Positions 14,117 through 26,814 of a stretch of 64,000 nucleotides of DNA are shown here, piece after piece (the stretch's first letter is position 1; each line of letters begins with the position of its first letter). Position numbers and translations under genes: made by a program. Source of the stretch: Paragonimus westermani (lineage: Eukaryota > Platyhelminthes > Trematoda > Plagiorchiida > Troglotrematidae). The DNA lies in contig QNGE01001292.1 in NCBI GenBank assembly GCA_008508345.1, positions 100,583 to 164,582 on the forward strand. The letters run 5' to 3'. The notes below the pieces were generated by a model. It searched no databases, was not told the origin of the DNA, and was given only the letters and a program-made list of their open reading frames with translations.

Positions 14117-14690
14117 TTGCAGTGTGACATTGAACTGATCGACATATAAATGTTTTGTTCTATATTTCGCGTACACCTGCTTCATTATTAAGGATTTACC
14201 TTAGCAGATAGTGTGTTCCAAACACCATGCACCGTTACTCGATAGTAACGAGCTTCTTGTATCTGAACAGAGAATAGTGTCCGGGCACATCATTGAACGT
14301 TGTTCACGTGCTCCTATTTGTGTTCATCTTCTATTCTGTGTCTTGTCCTGGAAAGTATCAGTCACGAATGAGAAGGCGTCTGTAGTTGTTTGGATTTGGA
14401 AAACCACTAACTTAACTAGATCCCCACGTTGTTTTGTACGCGTTCAGCCACTCGATCCATTGGTCTAACGGAAACATGACATTGTGGGAATAAATGAACA
14501 TCTGTAGTTTCAAACGGTTCCAGATTCCCATGGAATTCATAAGAAGTCAGTTGAGCGAACAGCTGTTTTCAGTCACTCTCATCGGGGTTTTACAGTTGCA
14601 TGCATACATACAGGAAACATGAAAAATCAGAGCAAGTCAAGTGTGTCATTAAAATCATAGACATGGCGCGGATCACAGTCTACTGGACGG

Positions 14691-14732
14691 AGGCGGGAGT
14701 GTTGGTGAATGTGTTACACTATCACTCCTGCC
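14691..14732. repeat. Short inverted repeat just 3' of PLE copy B
   Basis: GGCGGGAGTG and CACTCCTGCC can pair over nine of ten positions around a 22-base loop. It lies roughly 70-110 bases beyond the end of copy B and might belong to the untranslated tail of that element. The same structure was not noticed beside the other copies. Confidence 0.35.
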
Positions 14733-14799
14733 GGCTGTGAGACGTACAATCGCTCGTGTCAGATGGCTCGCGCTTGCTTGAGTTTTAAGTGGTTGTGAA

Positions 14800-16296
14800 A
14801 TAGTTCGTCAAGGGCGATGTAGGGTATGCATGAACTGTTTTTAGGCACACAGACAGAGGTTGTATATTCCGATGGTAATAGGCTCGGCCGTCGATAATAG
14901 TCGCAACCGGACAGCTCTGCAGTGGGCTTGACGAACCTTGTAGATAACTCGGAAGAATCTGTCCGGCTCAGTTTGATGACCAGTGTCGATTGAAAACCGA
15001 TTGTACTGAAAATGGGCTTTATTGAACCGTTGCGATTCCATTTAGGAGGGTGTTCACGAATCCTTTCTGACAGCCGACTTGTGCTTCTCCCAGCCTAACC
15101 CGCTTGACCATAACAGGTGAGATGATAAACACAAAAGAACAAGGGAAATCTAGGCAAGCTGTCGTTGAGTACTGGGCAAATATTGAACGATAAGATGACT
15201 TTTTCTGCTGGATAGGCCTTCTCAACTGCATTACAAACTCGGCGAGTGATAATTTCATTGGCAACTTCACCCTTGTAAAAAGTGATAAGAACAGACTCTT
15301 AATCCATTGCCTGAACATTGCCTGTCCATTTAGACTAAACAAATCTCGAACGTGCTGGAATTCATCAGACAAGGTGTCTGGCGTGCATGCCCCTCACGCT
15401 CTGCTTGTTAAACGGCAAACCAAATTTCGCCCATACTTTAACGGAATAAAGCTTAAAAAGTGTGTATAGTGGTCAGCTCACGTTTTTCCTGACCCATGAA
15501 TTGATCCGTCAGCTCTAAGAAGCATAGTGACATCTAGAAGTGATAGTTGATTGCTCATCTCTAATTCGATAGTGAAAGCAATTTTGAAGTGCGCGCGATT
15601 GAAATCAGCTTGTAGTCTTCACTGTTTATTGAGCAAAATATAACGTCTACGTAGCGTCTATAGAGACAGCACTTATCGACGACGTGACGCAGTTCACTGG
15701 TCTCTAGTTTGGCCATTAATGTGTCTGCGTGCATCAAACCTAGCGGGAAGCCCATTGCTACGTCATCACATTGCTTGCATGTTCCCATTTAATTGAAACT
15801 GTACGTTTGAAATGCAGAATAATAACAACTTTTAATTTCGACATGAGAACACTGATGGTGAGTTTTCTGTTCTCAATGTAAGCGCACAGATGATCAATAG
15901 TTTCTTTATGCGCCAAGCTTGCGCATAACGGGGTGATCGTTGGTGTTCAATGAATCAACTGCGTCGAAGAAATCAGACGTACCCTTTAAAAGGAATGGGG
16001 GCAGTTGTGATTTAATGGGTTCCAGTAGCTCCACCAGCCACTGAGTCGAAGCATGTTGCAGAAAATTGTACATGTTGAGAATCGGTCTCAAGAACGCTCC
16101 ATCTTTGGAATGACCGTCCCTGTTGATCTGTAGCGCTCAAAGGTGTGTGCTTCAATCAAATCTCTTTGTATGACGTCACAATGTAATTTGGTCAGTTTCT
16201 TCTTTATGGCTGTTGTTCCATCCTTATCATTTTTCATCTTAGTAAACTTTGATCTGTCGGAAAATATAGATGTAATTCCTCCAAAGTAATCCATTT
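14800..16296 (-). mobile_element. Penelope-like element copy B, 5'-truncated and broken, tail to tail with A
   Basis: Reading the minus strand from about 16296, the element begins inside the reverse transcriptase at a counterpart of copy A's NKADY segment (MDYFGGITSIFSDRSKFTKM). It continues with HTFERYRSTGTVIPK, RPILNMYNFLQHASTQWLVE, VAMGFPLGLMHADTLMAKLE and LYRRYVDVIFCSINS. The GIY-YIG part reads about FFCVYHLTCYGQAG, a stop, then AGRSTSRLSERIREHPPKW. The end carries LLSTAE and a decayed CVPKNSS near 14850. Several frameshifts separate these blocks. The catalytic YxDD motif reads YVDV, so the second aspartate is lost. The TFERxRxxGTxIP block is shared with copy A, and the two look like one lineage. 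Truncation at the 5' side fits incomplete reverse transcription. Confidence 0.85.
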
Positions 16297-17640
16297 CATC
16301 TAATTGAACAGATTTTTATTCAGCATTTCGTCACACAAGTTCCGTTATACCAATCTCTCAAAGCAATGCCTCTAATGACCAGCCAACTACTCCCGCTGGA
16401 GTGCACAACGATTCACACAAGAATCAGTTCATGTCAGCATTTCATAGTACGATTCACAAGCACACTTGTTCAATCAAATTACTGAGACATGATAATGAGT
16501 CATTGTCCCGCCTTACGTCTTAAAGCATATCAGTAGCTGATTTCTTGTGTATCCGTCTAACATCTAGAGAAACTAATGAAGGTTAGCAATGAAAACAGAG
16601 AGTGCTTCTGGCTGAGTGGCCAAATGGTGCTGCAAGACATGGAAGCCGCATAGATCGATAAGCAAACTTACCTATCAAATCAGAGTTAGGGTATGCGCAC
16701 CTGTTGTACAAGAGGTTTTACATAAACCACCTCATAAAATCCGAGTCGACTTTATGGATTTTGCGTTTAGTGTGTTGCACAATTTAGCCACCCAGTTAAT
16801 TAAGAAGCAGAACATGATATACAAGTGAAGAACTTATTTGGTGTATCGTGTCCTCAATCCACAGTGAGCATATTCTACTTTTTGATGTAATCATTATAAT
16901 ACCTTATTACTAACGCGTTCTTTATGCACAGGAACGGGTATAATTAACCTCACATTTTGTGGTTACGCCAGCTAAGGAGGGTAATTTGCTGAGTTCATTG
17001 TAATCCCTGAAACGCTGTCTTCCATGACATGCGTCATTCTGAAGAGAATACCAGCATCCCGATGATCGATGGCCAGCCATCACGTTCCCCTTGAGGTAAT
17101 AAGTTTAGAACTGCGATCAGGCTGTTCACCATAGGGCAACCGTCTTTGGTTTGGTTAGTGCAGTCAACTGGCCTGCCTTATCGTGGGCATTATGATGATC
17201 CCGTCAAAACCTGCTTACGTAGGACATCATACTCTTGTTGTCGGTCTGTCTCGAGTTTATTGAATCGTACCCTACTGGAAATATAGAACTTCCATACATT
17301 CGTCTGTCACATCCACGTAAGCACATATGACAACTTTTCAGTTAAAGTAATTGGCAATAAGCCAATTGATAAAATCCAGCTAAAAAATCCACTAACAAAA
17401 AACAATGCGATAAATAAGGCAAAAGGACAAGATAGATTCCTTGTGACTAGAAAAAAACACTAAAGAGGGTTGGGAAATTCTTCGCTTTCTTAGGTTTCTC
17501 AGAAGGCACACAAATGATGTAACATTACGGACGATTTTGGATTGGTACAATTTTCCACGTTAAAATACAACCAAATGTTTTGCCAAACTTTTCGGGCGAG
17601 ATACGATAAAACTAACAATTCAGATTCTGAGATATTCTTT
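16297..17640. other. Spacer between PLE copies; nothing recognised
   Basis: No domain or structured repeat is visible. The stretch separates the 5' truncated end of copy B from the start of fragment C. It could contain untranslated PLE sequence too decayed to see. Confidence 0.45.
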
Positions 17641-18770
17641 TGCATTTGTCAAAACGACCGAAAAAATAGATAGAAGTTTACTTTCACTAGATGTCACATA
17701 TATCTTTGCTAGCCCTACTGAATGAGACCACTGAGTTTATCGGACGTTGCTTTGAATAAATATCAGTGTGGCAATACTTGTAACGAAGATGAATTAGTTC
17801 GTACGACGTTGCGCATATAGCGCTCAATCAAACTGTACAGTTAACAGGACGGAGTAGCAATGAGGTCAATTCTAGGACCATTATCAGCCAGTATCCAAAT
17901 GCCATAGCTAGACAGTGATTGATAAGATAACCCTGTGATCTCGGTCACATATAGCCGTCGTGTAGCTGACATGGCAGACGGATCAAAAAAACCTCTGCGA
18001 GCTTTTGCAGCATTTCTACTCTGCATACAAAACTGTTCATTTCCCGTCAAAATCTGTGTTAACAACTGGCATCGCTTTTCTGGACATGTTCATGTGTCGC
18101 CCCTAGGACAACATCATACCTCGGTAACTTGGACGAGCCAGCACAGATATTTCAACGGTTTTATACCTTTAAGACAAAATTGGTATCTAGTCCAACGTCT
18201 GATGGACAAGATCGCGTAATTTCGTTCAAACGACACAGTAGAAGAGGAGAGGTGATTTCAATTTGGTGAGTATGCGGAACGGTTCATTTGTACAAAATGT
18301 GCTAATGACCACGAAGGAAAATAAAACGCAAGCTGTTTATGCTTGCTTGCTCTTGCAGGGTGAAATCTATGAATCTGGATATAATATGTAGCAGCACTTG
18401 TTATGTAGTTAGGCTACCATTTCACTTTGCATGCATTTCCAGTTCGAAGATGATGATCATTCGTGTTATTGTGGAACAGTTCTTACAGGCCACACGGTAC
18501 GGCGGTTGTTCAAACCCATCCAGGGGGTCGACTAAGTGGCCGATGCAAACATTGCTAAGGCACTGCTCGTCTGTAATCGCTGTACATTTCATCTTGTCAA
18601 AGCACGACAATAATCGGACAGATTCGTGTAAACTGATTTGTGAAATCTGCGGCCAGTCAAATGACGTATACTGGCAATCTCACAGACCATTGCAGCTTAC
18701 CTACACGCCACCATTATGCACTCAAAATGAGCTGATCAAAACATTCTATCATCTATGGCCATCAACCCCG
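17640..18770 (+). mobile_element. Penelope-like element fragment C, heavily decayed
   Basis: Only scattered PLE blocks survive. RSLLSLDVTYIFASPTE at about 17669-17720 matches the SLDVTSLFTNVPL motif of copy A. LYS, a stop, then QDGVAMRSILGPLSASIQ near 17833-17895 is the DGVAMGSPLGPL block ahead of the catalytic motif. TSQHRYFNGFIPLRQNWYLV and QRLMDKIA at 18125-18219 match the FNSFIPL region that follows the catalytic domain. TPPLCTQNELIKTFYHLWP at 18702-18758 is the LCVQK...LPW C-terminus. Each lies in a different frame or behind stops, and I found neither a catalytic YxDD nor a clear GIY-YIG domain. The middle (about 18240-18690) may hold an insertion or unrecognisable PLE sequence. A 153-codon open frame at 18339-18800 covers the tail. 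Confidence 0.65.
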
Positions 18771-19365
18771 CCCCAAGGTAACAGGTTTATGCAGGTGTAA
18801 ATTTTTTCAATTCAGATGAACAATGTCATATATATAGGTTTCATGTGTCAAATCAAACGCGCATTCGTGGTTGACATCTCGTGCGCCAGCGAGATATTGT
18901 CTGTCACTGCTAATACCTCAATATGGGTGTTATCTTTAGTTTGATAATGAAACGCGAAAACATGTTTGGCTACGACGCGTTTTATTTTCTTAGGTAGTTA
19001 TGTAAGTCATCAGAACCTGAGTCCCATCCAAGATCAGTCGAAAATCGTTTTTTCCCAAAATGTGGGATTACGTGTATGCTCAAACCTATGAACTCTATTC
19101 CTAGACTTTAAGTGTTTTCGGAGTGAACGGCAGCTCAACAGCACACCCAGTAGCATGAATGTGACTGTATATTTTAGTGAGGACAGTGTTCGAAGGCCCT
19201 TTCACAGTGTTCACCTTCCTAAAGCACATCGGTTCAATTTGACCTCATTTTTGTTGAAATTCGCGGCCCTATTAACAGCATGACTCATGTTCATTGATCT
19301 GAAATAAACGGGAAGGAAGGATTGGTTATTTTTCCTTCATTTAACTTAGCAAGTTCATTGGTTTC
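18771..19365. other. Spacer upstream of PLE copy D
   Basis: No recognisable coding block. It may contain the 5' untranslated or terminal-repeat part of copy D, but I see no repeat of it downstream of that copy and no hammerhead core. Confidence 0.4.
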
Positions 19366-21763
19366 TAAGGCAATACTACAGGAGAGATACAAAGAACGAC
19401 TTGCTAAATTTGATCGGTCAATATCATTCACTGATTGGTTGGATACGGTTTAATTTTCTGGGTAATGCTGGAAATCGGCTGTCCCAACAATATTATGATC
19501 AAACTAAGCGGAGATTGAACAAAACGCTTTCAATGTTTCTAATGAAAAGCCTGATATATGTAAAAATATCTCCAGTGTTGAGGGGACCATTCGAATTAAC
19601 AGCATTGGTGAAACTGCGGTGCCAGTAGACGGAAATACCTCCCAGAAGATTCAGAAAAGCAACGCAACCTTTCCCCATAAAACATTTAAAAAAAAGAAGT
19701 CGGACGTAGTTATTTGCGCAATGTATCTCTCGAACATATTTCGCTGCATCTCATCAGGCACATAATGCGGTCTGTGGGTTTATACATAGCAAAGGTCAAG
19801 TCAGTTGAACAGCATTCACTTGGAAGCCCTATATTGCAGTCTCACATTTTGTATACCTCCAAAGAAGATCAACAGCAACGAATCACAGGCCCAGTTCGAG
19901 CTTCTCTTTGATCAACTCTCATAACTGAGTCCGGTATCAGAAGACGCTGGTAGTTGGTTTAAAGTCAGGCTGGCCGACCTTGAACATCAACACAGAGCTA
20001 CACTCTCCAAACAGAACATAATCTTGACTCGGAAACATATTGATGCTCTTTTTGAGCTACGAAACAATGAAAACCTGATAACCCTAAAATCAGACAAAGG
20101 CTCCTGCGTTGTGGTCATGGATAAGGCTGATTATATTTCACGGCTACAACCATTATTAAATGACACAGCTAAATTCCGTCAGGATAATTTGGCGGATAAT
20201 GCTGCTGAAGCTAAAGGACACATTAACAAGGAAAGGCAAACATTGCTGGAAGGACACTTCCTTGATCAGTCGACGGCAAAATCAGTTGCATGTAGAGTAT
20301 CACACATTTCCCAACTGTATGATTTGCCAAAACTCCACAAGGTTGGTGTACCACTTAGGCCAATGCTATCCATGCCCACAGCGCAAGTTAACACAGTGGC
20401 TGGTCCAACTTCTTCGGCCTGTAAAACAATCAATAGTTCGTAAAACTGTGAGAGACAGTTTTGAGCTAATCGGTTTACTCGATGGTTTGGACTGCAGTAA
20501 CAAGCATATGGCCAGTTTGGACATCGCGTCTTTGTTTACAAATTTTCCTCTGATGCAGATGGTCAATATAATTTGCCAGTAGATTGACTCACATCAATTG
20601 AGCATAGGATTACATATGTCTGAGCTAGAACGGCTTCTCCTACTATGCACAACGAACGTAACGTTCTACTTCCATTGAAGTGGCTATACACAAATCGATA
20701 GTGCTGCTATGAACAGTCCACTCGGTCAGTTCCCAGCCGATATCTTCGTTGACCACAGCGAGCAGAACGCAGACGCTGTTATCAGTCAAGCTCATTTCTA
20801 CCGGTGTTATGTTGATTATGTACTGGTAGTTACCGATACCAACGAGATGGCAACGAGTATGCCTGATGCAGTGAACGAGCTGAACTCCAACATAAGCTTC
20901 ACCAATGAGCACTAGCAAGATGAATGCTTGGTATGTTTGGATATTTTCATGAGGCGCCCGGACAACGGCTGCCTAGTGTGGTCTGTCTAACGGAAACACA
21001 CTTGGACTGGACAATACCTGAACTTTCACAGTTTTTGCCGATTCAGTAAAAGAGAGGTCTGGTTAGAACTTTGTTCTATCGTGCACGAAAAGTCTGTTCA
21101 AAGGAAACATTGAACAAAGAGGTGTCATTGTTGAGAACCACGTTGAAGGAGAATGGCTATCCATAGGCATTTGCTGAGGAATTCAGCAGACAAAAGCCGG
21201 CTGCCGCGAGGTGTTCAACAACACGCAAACTGAATGTCTACCCGCGTTTGCCATACAATGGGGATGGTATTGCCACCCTGTTGAAAACTCGTCTTACGGC
21301 TGATTTGGGACGTACGTTCCATGCAGCCCAAGTGGTCATGCTGTTCAACACCAACCAAATCCCAACACCACCTCTGAAAACACCTCTATCACCTAACGTC
21401 AAATATTACATTATCTATAAATTCTCGTGTGAGTGCCGAGCCAATTACATTGGCAGAACGGAGCGGCATTTACGTTATTAGGCCAACGAACACATTTCAG
21501 TTTGTGTTCACAAAACGATCATGGATACCGTAATGCCGGACTCAAGCCAGAATGTGACAATTCACAAGGAACCAGTTTCGTCGATTGCTCGACACCTGTT
21601 GACAAGTCAGACCCAATTGAACCTGGAGAACGCGTTTCGGATATGTTATGCAACAAAAAACCGAAGACTCCTCCAGTTCGCGGGGACGGTGGAAATTAGC
21701 AAATGGAAGCCCCCTCTCTATGTACAGAAAGACTTGTGTGTTAGTACCAAATTGCCCTGGTAA
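19366..21763 (+). mobile_element. Penelope-like element copy D (nearly full-length ORF, broken)
   Basis: This is the most complete PLE here. From about 19367 a coding-like N-terminal stretch runs through KAILQERYKERLAKFD, then FCIPPKKINSNESQAQFELL near 19845-19905. LTRKHIDALFELRNNENLI and LKSDKGSCVVVMDKADYISR follow at 20023-20140. The reverse transcriptase continues with YDLPKLHKVGVPLRPMLSM and SLDIASLFTNFPL. Its catalytic block reads RCYVDYVLVVTD, so YVDD has become YVDY. After FLDIFMRRPDN come LPYNGDGIATLLKTRL and the GIY-YIG domain YIIYKFSCECRANYIGRTER (about 21409-21468). The C-terminus ends KPPLYVQKDLCVSTKLPW at 21763. Frameshifts are visible near 20380, 20580, 20930 and 21480, with stops between. 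The ORF length of about 2.4 kb fits a complete PLE protein. The sequence is distinct from copies A and B and shares its C-terminal style with the fragments at 6.1 and 48.1 kb. Confidence 0.9.
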
Positions 21764-24700
21764 CTGATATTCATCAATGTGTGTGTGCGCTTTTGTTTTT
21801 TGGTTGTTGAATTTGTTATTTAGCTTCACAATGCCTACTGAGCTGTGCTATATATAAACCCACAGACTGAAGTATGTGCGTCATTAGATGCAGCAAAATG
21901 TGCTCGAGAGTAACATTGTATAAAAAACTGCTTCTAACTTCTTCGTTCTAGAGGATTGTTCCAACAAAAACCTCGGTTCACTCACATCACGATCCGAAGA
22001 GTTCACATGAAACTGTTCGTCGTTCAAACTACGACTGAATAAGCACTTGCATGCTGAGATATCAGCAGAACTGTGCATCTAATTGTCCACGATGCTGTGA
22101 TATATTGAGATGATTACACCACTGAACAGTCGGTTGGTTAGCCTGAAAAGTGCGATCCAAAACTGACGTGTAACACGGCATGGCTATTTCATTAGCACAA
22201 TCTAGTGCAGTCACACCAGGTCTACAGGGGAGAAGAATCGGTTAAGCTGTCGATAAGTCCTTTGTCTTGACTTGATACTCAACACAAAGCTCTTTCACAA
22301 TGAATTACCACTAAATACAAACTAACCCCGCTGGTCCCATCTTCGAACATCTAATGGCTTTACTGGCGTTTGTGTAATGAGAAGGCAGTTTATTTTTAAA
22401 CGCATGGGTCCTCATTCAGAATTTTTTGAGAAAGCAAACGTGGCTAGCTCGCAGTATTTCAGTCACAAGTTACTAGTCGGTAAAATGCAGAAGTAGCCTC
22501 CATCACATAAATCACGCCATTCCAAATTAGTAGTAACTGAACCTCACTATTCTGTGGCTTGCTGATGCGAATGTGAAAAGTTACAACCATATTTGCTAAC
22601 TTAAATGAGGGCCAGTGGCTTTGTCATTTATGCCCCCATGATAGTGGAAATTCCGCTTTTTGATTGGCACAGCTGTTATTTGCTCAGAAAGTTTCTGATG
22701 AAAAACGTGCAAATGGATATTTCTGTTTGTTCAAGAGAAACTGATTCGGTGATTCTAGCCCACTCTGAATTATTTCTGAGTGCCTATCTCTTTAAATACA
22801 CTGAAAGACGTTACCTCTTAGAATGGAATAGAGTGAAGCTACTATGGTTTAACTAATAACCATTCAAGATGCATTTAACATTAATAGAGTGACGCAGTGA
22901 GAGGCCAATGTCTCGAGTAATGCGGATACTGAAAAAGAGAACAGAATGTTTACAGTAGTGCTTAGAATGTTTTCACAATGTTGACACACACTCCGGTTAA
23001 TAGTCAGTGTGTATTGGGCAGGGTCAATTTCGTCAGGCACAACTAACACTTTGCCCACCTGTTGGAAAAATAAACCTGTTCTACAAGTATTTCACACTCA
23101 TCCATTTTCCGGAAAGGTTAGAAAAATATCAGCCAAGAAAGATCGTAAGGCTGCGTCATCAATCTTCCTACAGCCTTTGGGTTGGCAATAGGGTTTTACA
23201 TTCGAGGTGCATAAATGAAGCAATCATTCGAATCTGGGCATTATAATGAGTGATGCATATTATTCCAGTAGCTTCGTTTAGGGATACAGATGTGGATAAC
23301 GTGATTTCATCAACTCTGGCCCTGTATTTTCTGTGAAGATTAGGAATCTCATAAACTTAAGGTAGATGGGAACTGTCCTTCAGCGAATGTTGGTACATTG
23401 ATTAGCTCACTGGTTTTAACAGTCTAATCAGCTGCTCTGCCTGCTTGTATTGAACTGAGCTCAGCAAATACGCGACCGGTCACAGTGGCGCACTGCCCAA
23501 AAAGCCGAAACGTAAAAAACATGTAGGTCGCAAGGCCCTCAATGTGGTTGAACCAACCAAGCACATTTGTTACAAAATCTGGCATGCTTGATTACATCAG
23601 TGACCTCAGCTCATAATCTTTTATTATACACTGCGCAACGGAATTTGCCAAATCATGCCTTACGCGCAGTAACGCTTCTGACAATTCTATTAAAATCTGT
23701 TTAAGAAAGAAACAACTTTCCGCAGTAGAGTCTACCAAATGAAATATCAGAATTTGGTTAGATGGATTGGAACTGAGCATTGACTAATTTCGTGTGTAAA
23801 CGTCGCAAGCAAGAAGATTTTTACATGAGATTATCAGTTTTCGTCGAGTAAATCACATTGTTCCGTCAACCATAATTTCGCTTCTCTGATATGAACTGCA
23901 GCACTTGTTCTAAACAAATGTGGGCTATTGGCGTCGATATTTAAGGAAGCAGACTCTACGTCTGTACTGAATCTTTTGTGTGACTTCATTTATAGTTCGA
24001 AACGGATGATGGTTGACTGGGTTATGTTAGACCGGCACTGTTAAGGAAGGACTCATTTTAGTGAAGTCTATCTGGATTTCTCTTCAACCTGTTTAACTCC
24101 CTTAGACAACGCAATGAACGGAACTTCTAACAGCTGCTTTGATGAATCACTTATCGTGTAACCGTAATTAGGTTCAACTTAGTGGTTAACAGAAATGGTC
24201 TTCTGAGATCCGTTCCAATTGTACTAGCTTCTCCAAGTACTAACAACGTACCAGTGCTAATGTACCTCGATAACATAGAAGTAAGCAGAGTTATTAGGGT
24301 TCTACAGGATAAACGGCAACTGAGAACGATGTAAAGTAATCTAATCAATTGTCCACATATAACCACCCACCACGCAAAGCCATCACACACAAATTCATGC
24401 AAACTTACCGCATGATTAACTGATGGAAAAGTGAGATTCCAATCGGTAACTCGGTAGGAGACTACTTCGGCCTGATTGCAAACAGTGCAGCTTTAGAAAA
24501 ATTTATTTATTTGTTAGTGCTATTGACCATATTCAGGAAACTTTTCAGATGAATTTCCTCCGAAGTACATGTAAAAGTGTTTACCTGGACTATTCTACAC
24601 CACATGAGAACAAAACATGTGCTTGTTACCCACTTGAGTTCATATTTACCCCATGTAAACTTCACGGGGGAAAACAGCATTCTAAAGTGGCTTCATATAT

Positions 24701-26370
24701 TCGGTAACATCTTGTTGAGATATTTTAAGTGCACACCACAGCTACTATTGTTTGTACAGTCTAACTAAAATATTTACTGATGTGTTAGAAAAGGAAATCG
24801 GAGATAGACAAAGAATAACGATGTAGACACACAAACACATCAGGTCTGCTCGAGTTTGCAATTATGGCAGAGGAAGATCGGTAGTCACCTGTTGTTGCTT
24901 GCAAAGAGCAGGATGTAATTGTTTGATGCGCTGAATCTCCCCAAATTTTACCAGTCGTGTAGGCGACCTGGGAAGCTACAGTAGCATCAACTCTCGAAAT
25001 TGCGTTACGCAATCTGTGAAGCCGTCTGCAGGTTTCGTGTGGAACGCGTGGGTGGTGTGACATTTTGGTATGCCAGAAGTCGCATTCCTTCTGGAATAAG
25101 TTCACTTCATGACTGAACAGTAACTCCGTTTTACCGATATGGGTAACCGGGCACAAGCACCTGATTTGATGAACTTAACGACAACCGGTTCTCAAAAGGA
25201 GCTACTGACTAGAGCCTGTAATTGTAAACATTCGTCGGAGTGTTGCCGAACAGTTCGCACAAAATTATGCAGTTTTTATTCTTTGCACAAAAGCCGGCGA
25301 CTTGCAGAAATATCTACGTGCTTGAATAGAACCTGCATCACAAATGACAAAATTACGCCAATTATTTGTTTGGCACCGGTACACGACGTCCACTGGTCAA
25401 ACGAGGAAAAAAACTTGAAGGGTCAATTACGGAGACTTGAGTATTGACAGAGTAGGTTTTTGTACACGTGCAATACACCTAATATCTCAGTCCAATATGT
25501 ATTCAAAAGTAAGTTCATAATAAAATTATTTTTGCTGTCAGGTAAGTTCGCTAGATTTTGCGGAGGTTTTTACATGCAACGGGAAAAAAGCTTTTCAATA
25601 TTACAACCATCAGAACAATCCCGGCTCCACTTTCCTCTAGCATTATTGACCGAGAACAAATCGGAACGAGAGGTTGAATTGTATTGTGCCTTGGTGTTGT
25701 CAACTTACTAAGTCATACTGTCTGGTGTAATAAAAATTACGCCCAAGCTTGTCTGCTACAAATTATAATGGAGTTTTGACATAAACTTTCACCCGTCTGT
25801 CTTTCCACTGAAGTTCTTATCAAGTACTAACAAATGTATTTTATATATAAGGTAGCTTAGTGTGCACAGGTCTACACTGGATTTCCAGATAAAAAAAGCT
25901 GATGGTGATGGCACTTTTCAGTCTGCTAACAAAAACGTTATTAACAAAAACTACTGTGTGAAAAATAGCTTTATTTGAACAAACAGCATACGTCCAGTGA
26001 TTCTAATCTCAACGAAAGCCATTTGATGACAAGCCCACAATTATTGGAAACTCAGTATATTGGTGCCCCATCAAACATGCATTGTCTTATCCAAAATGTT
26101 ACAAGAAGTACATTTACTCTGCAAATTTTTGTTTCCGCAAGTTACTACACTCTTATAAAAACATCTAAATCTTGCTGTTGTTCTTCATCTTCTTTTGATG
26201 CAGCCGAACAGAAATGAAGGGGAAAATGTTGTGGTAACAATAAATCAGCCATATGCAGCAAAAGTCACATTCAGTTTGAACAATCTCATTAATACGAATG
26301 AGACTGGTTATTCTGCGATGACCTTCGCGTGACCGTCGAATAATAATCGCATTAAACCAACAAGAGATGT
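21764..26370. other. No recognisable gene or element
   Basis: Short open frames only. The longest, 123 codons on the minus strand at 24785-25156, has a coding-like composition at its start but no recognised domain and no clear exon signals. No tRNA, hammerhead core or tandem array is visible. Confidence 0.45.
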
Positions 26371-26372
26371 TA

Positions 26373-26397
26373 CCTGTCACCACCATCACCATCATCA
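26373..26397. repeat. Short trinucleotide microsatellite at the LINE 3' end
   Basis: The plus strand carries an imperfect run of CAC and CAT triplets; the minus strand, in LINE sense, reads as GAT/GGT triplets. RTE elements often end in short 3' repeats rather than poly(A), so this may mark the element's true end. No target site duplication was identified. Confidence 0.5.
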
Positions 26398-26795
26398 TCA
26401 TAGGCAGCAATACATCAGTGATTCCCATTAATGCTCAACTGCCACACAACCATGAAGAAAAGGCAAATCCTATGTCGGAAGATGGAAGGAAAACGAGGGG
26501 TACGTAAAGGTACCTAACTACTGGAAATAACTACGTCCATATTCAAACATTCGACATCAAGGTACCTACACTTTGCAAACAAACGACCAAGCTGCAAGTG
26601 AGAGTAAGGCGTCATCAGCAAGACAGCTTCCTTACGGTTTTCACTGCCCAGCGTCATTAAATAACGCTCTCACCGTTGTCGTATAAACGCGACTTTTAAG
26701 CTTCAAACAAATACCTCTCTATCGCCAAAGATGCCTCAGATTTGCGAATACCGTCATAGCCTTCGGGATACGCGCTTCTATTTCGTTCTATACAC

Positions 26796-26814
26796 CTCCG
26801 CCGCCGCCGCCGCT
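26796..26814. repeat. CCG triplet run inside the LINE
   Basis: About five CCG units. In the LINE reading frame they give a run of glycines directly after the conserved YLGSCISGG segment, so this looks like triplet expansion inside the relic. Confidence 0.7.

Noticed and set aside
18339..18690. Upstream part of the 153-codon frame in PLE fragment C
   Set aside because: Only its last part matches the PLE C-terminus; the rest does not resemble the GIY-YIG domain and is left unassigned.
19725..19760. CTGATGA...GAAAT on the minus strand inside PLE copy D
   Set aside because: Stem II is mispaired and stem III lacks the required closing pair. It lies antisense to the element's coding region.
24785..25156. 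123-codon minus-strand frame beginning CPVTHIGKTELLFSHEVNLF
   Set aside because: I could not place it in any reverse transcriptase, transposase or host family, and no exon signals stand out.
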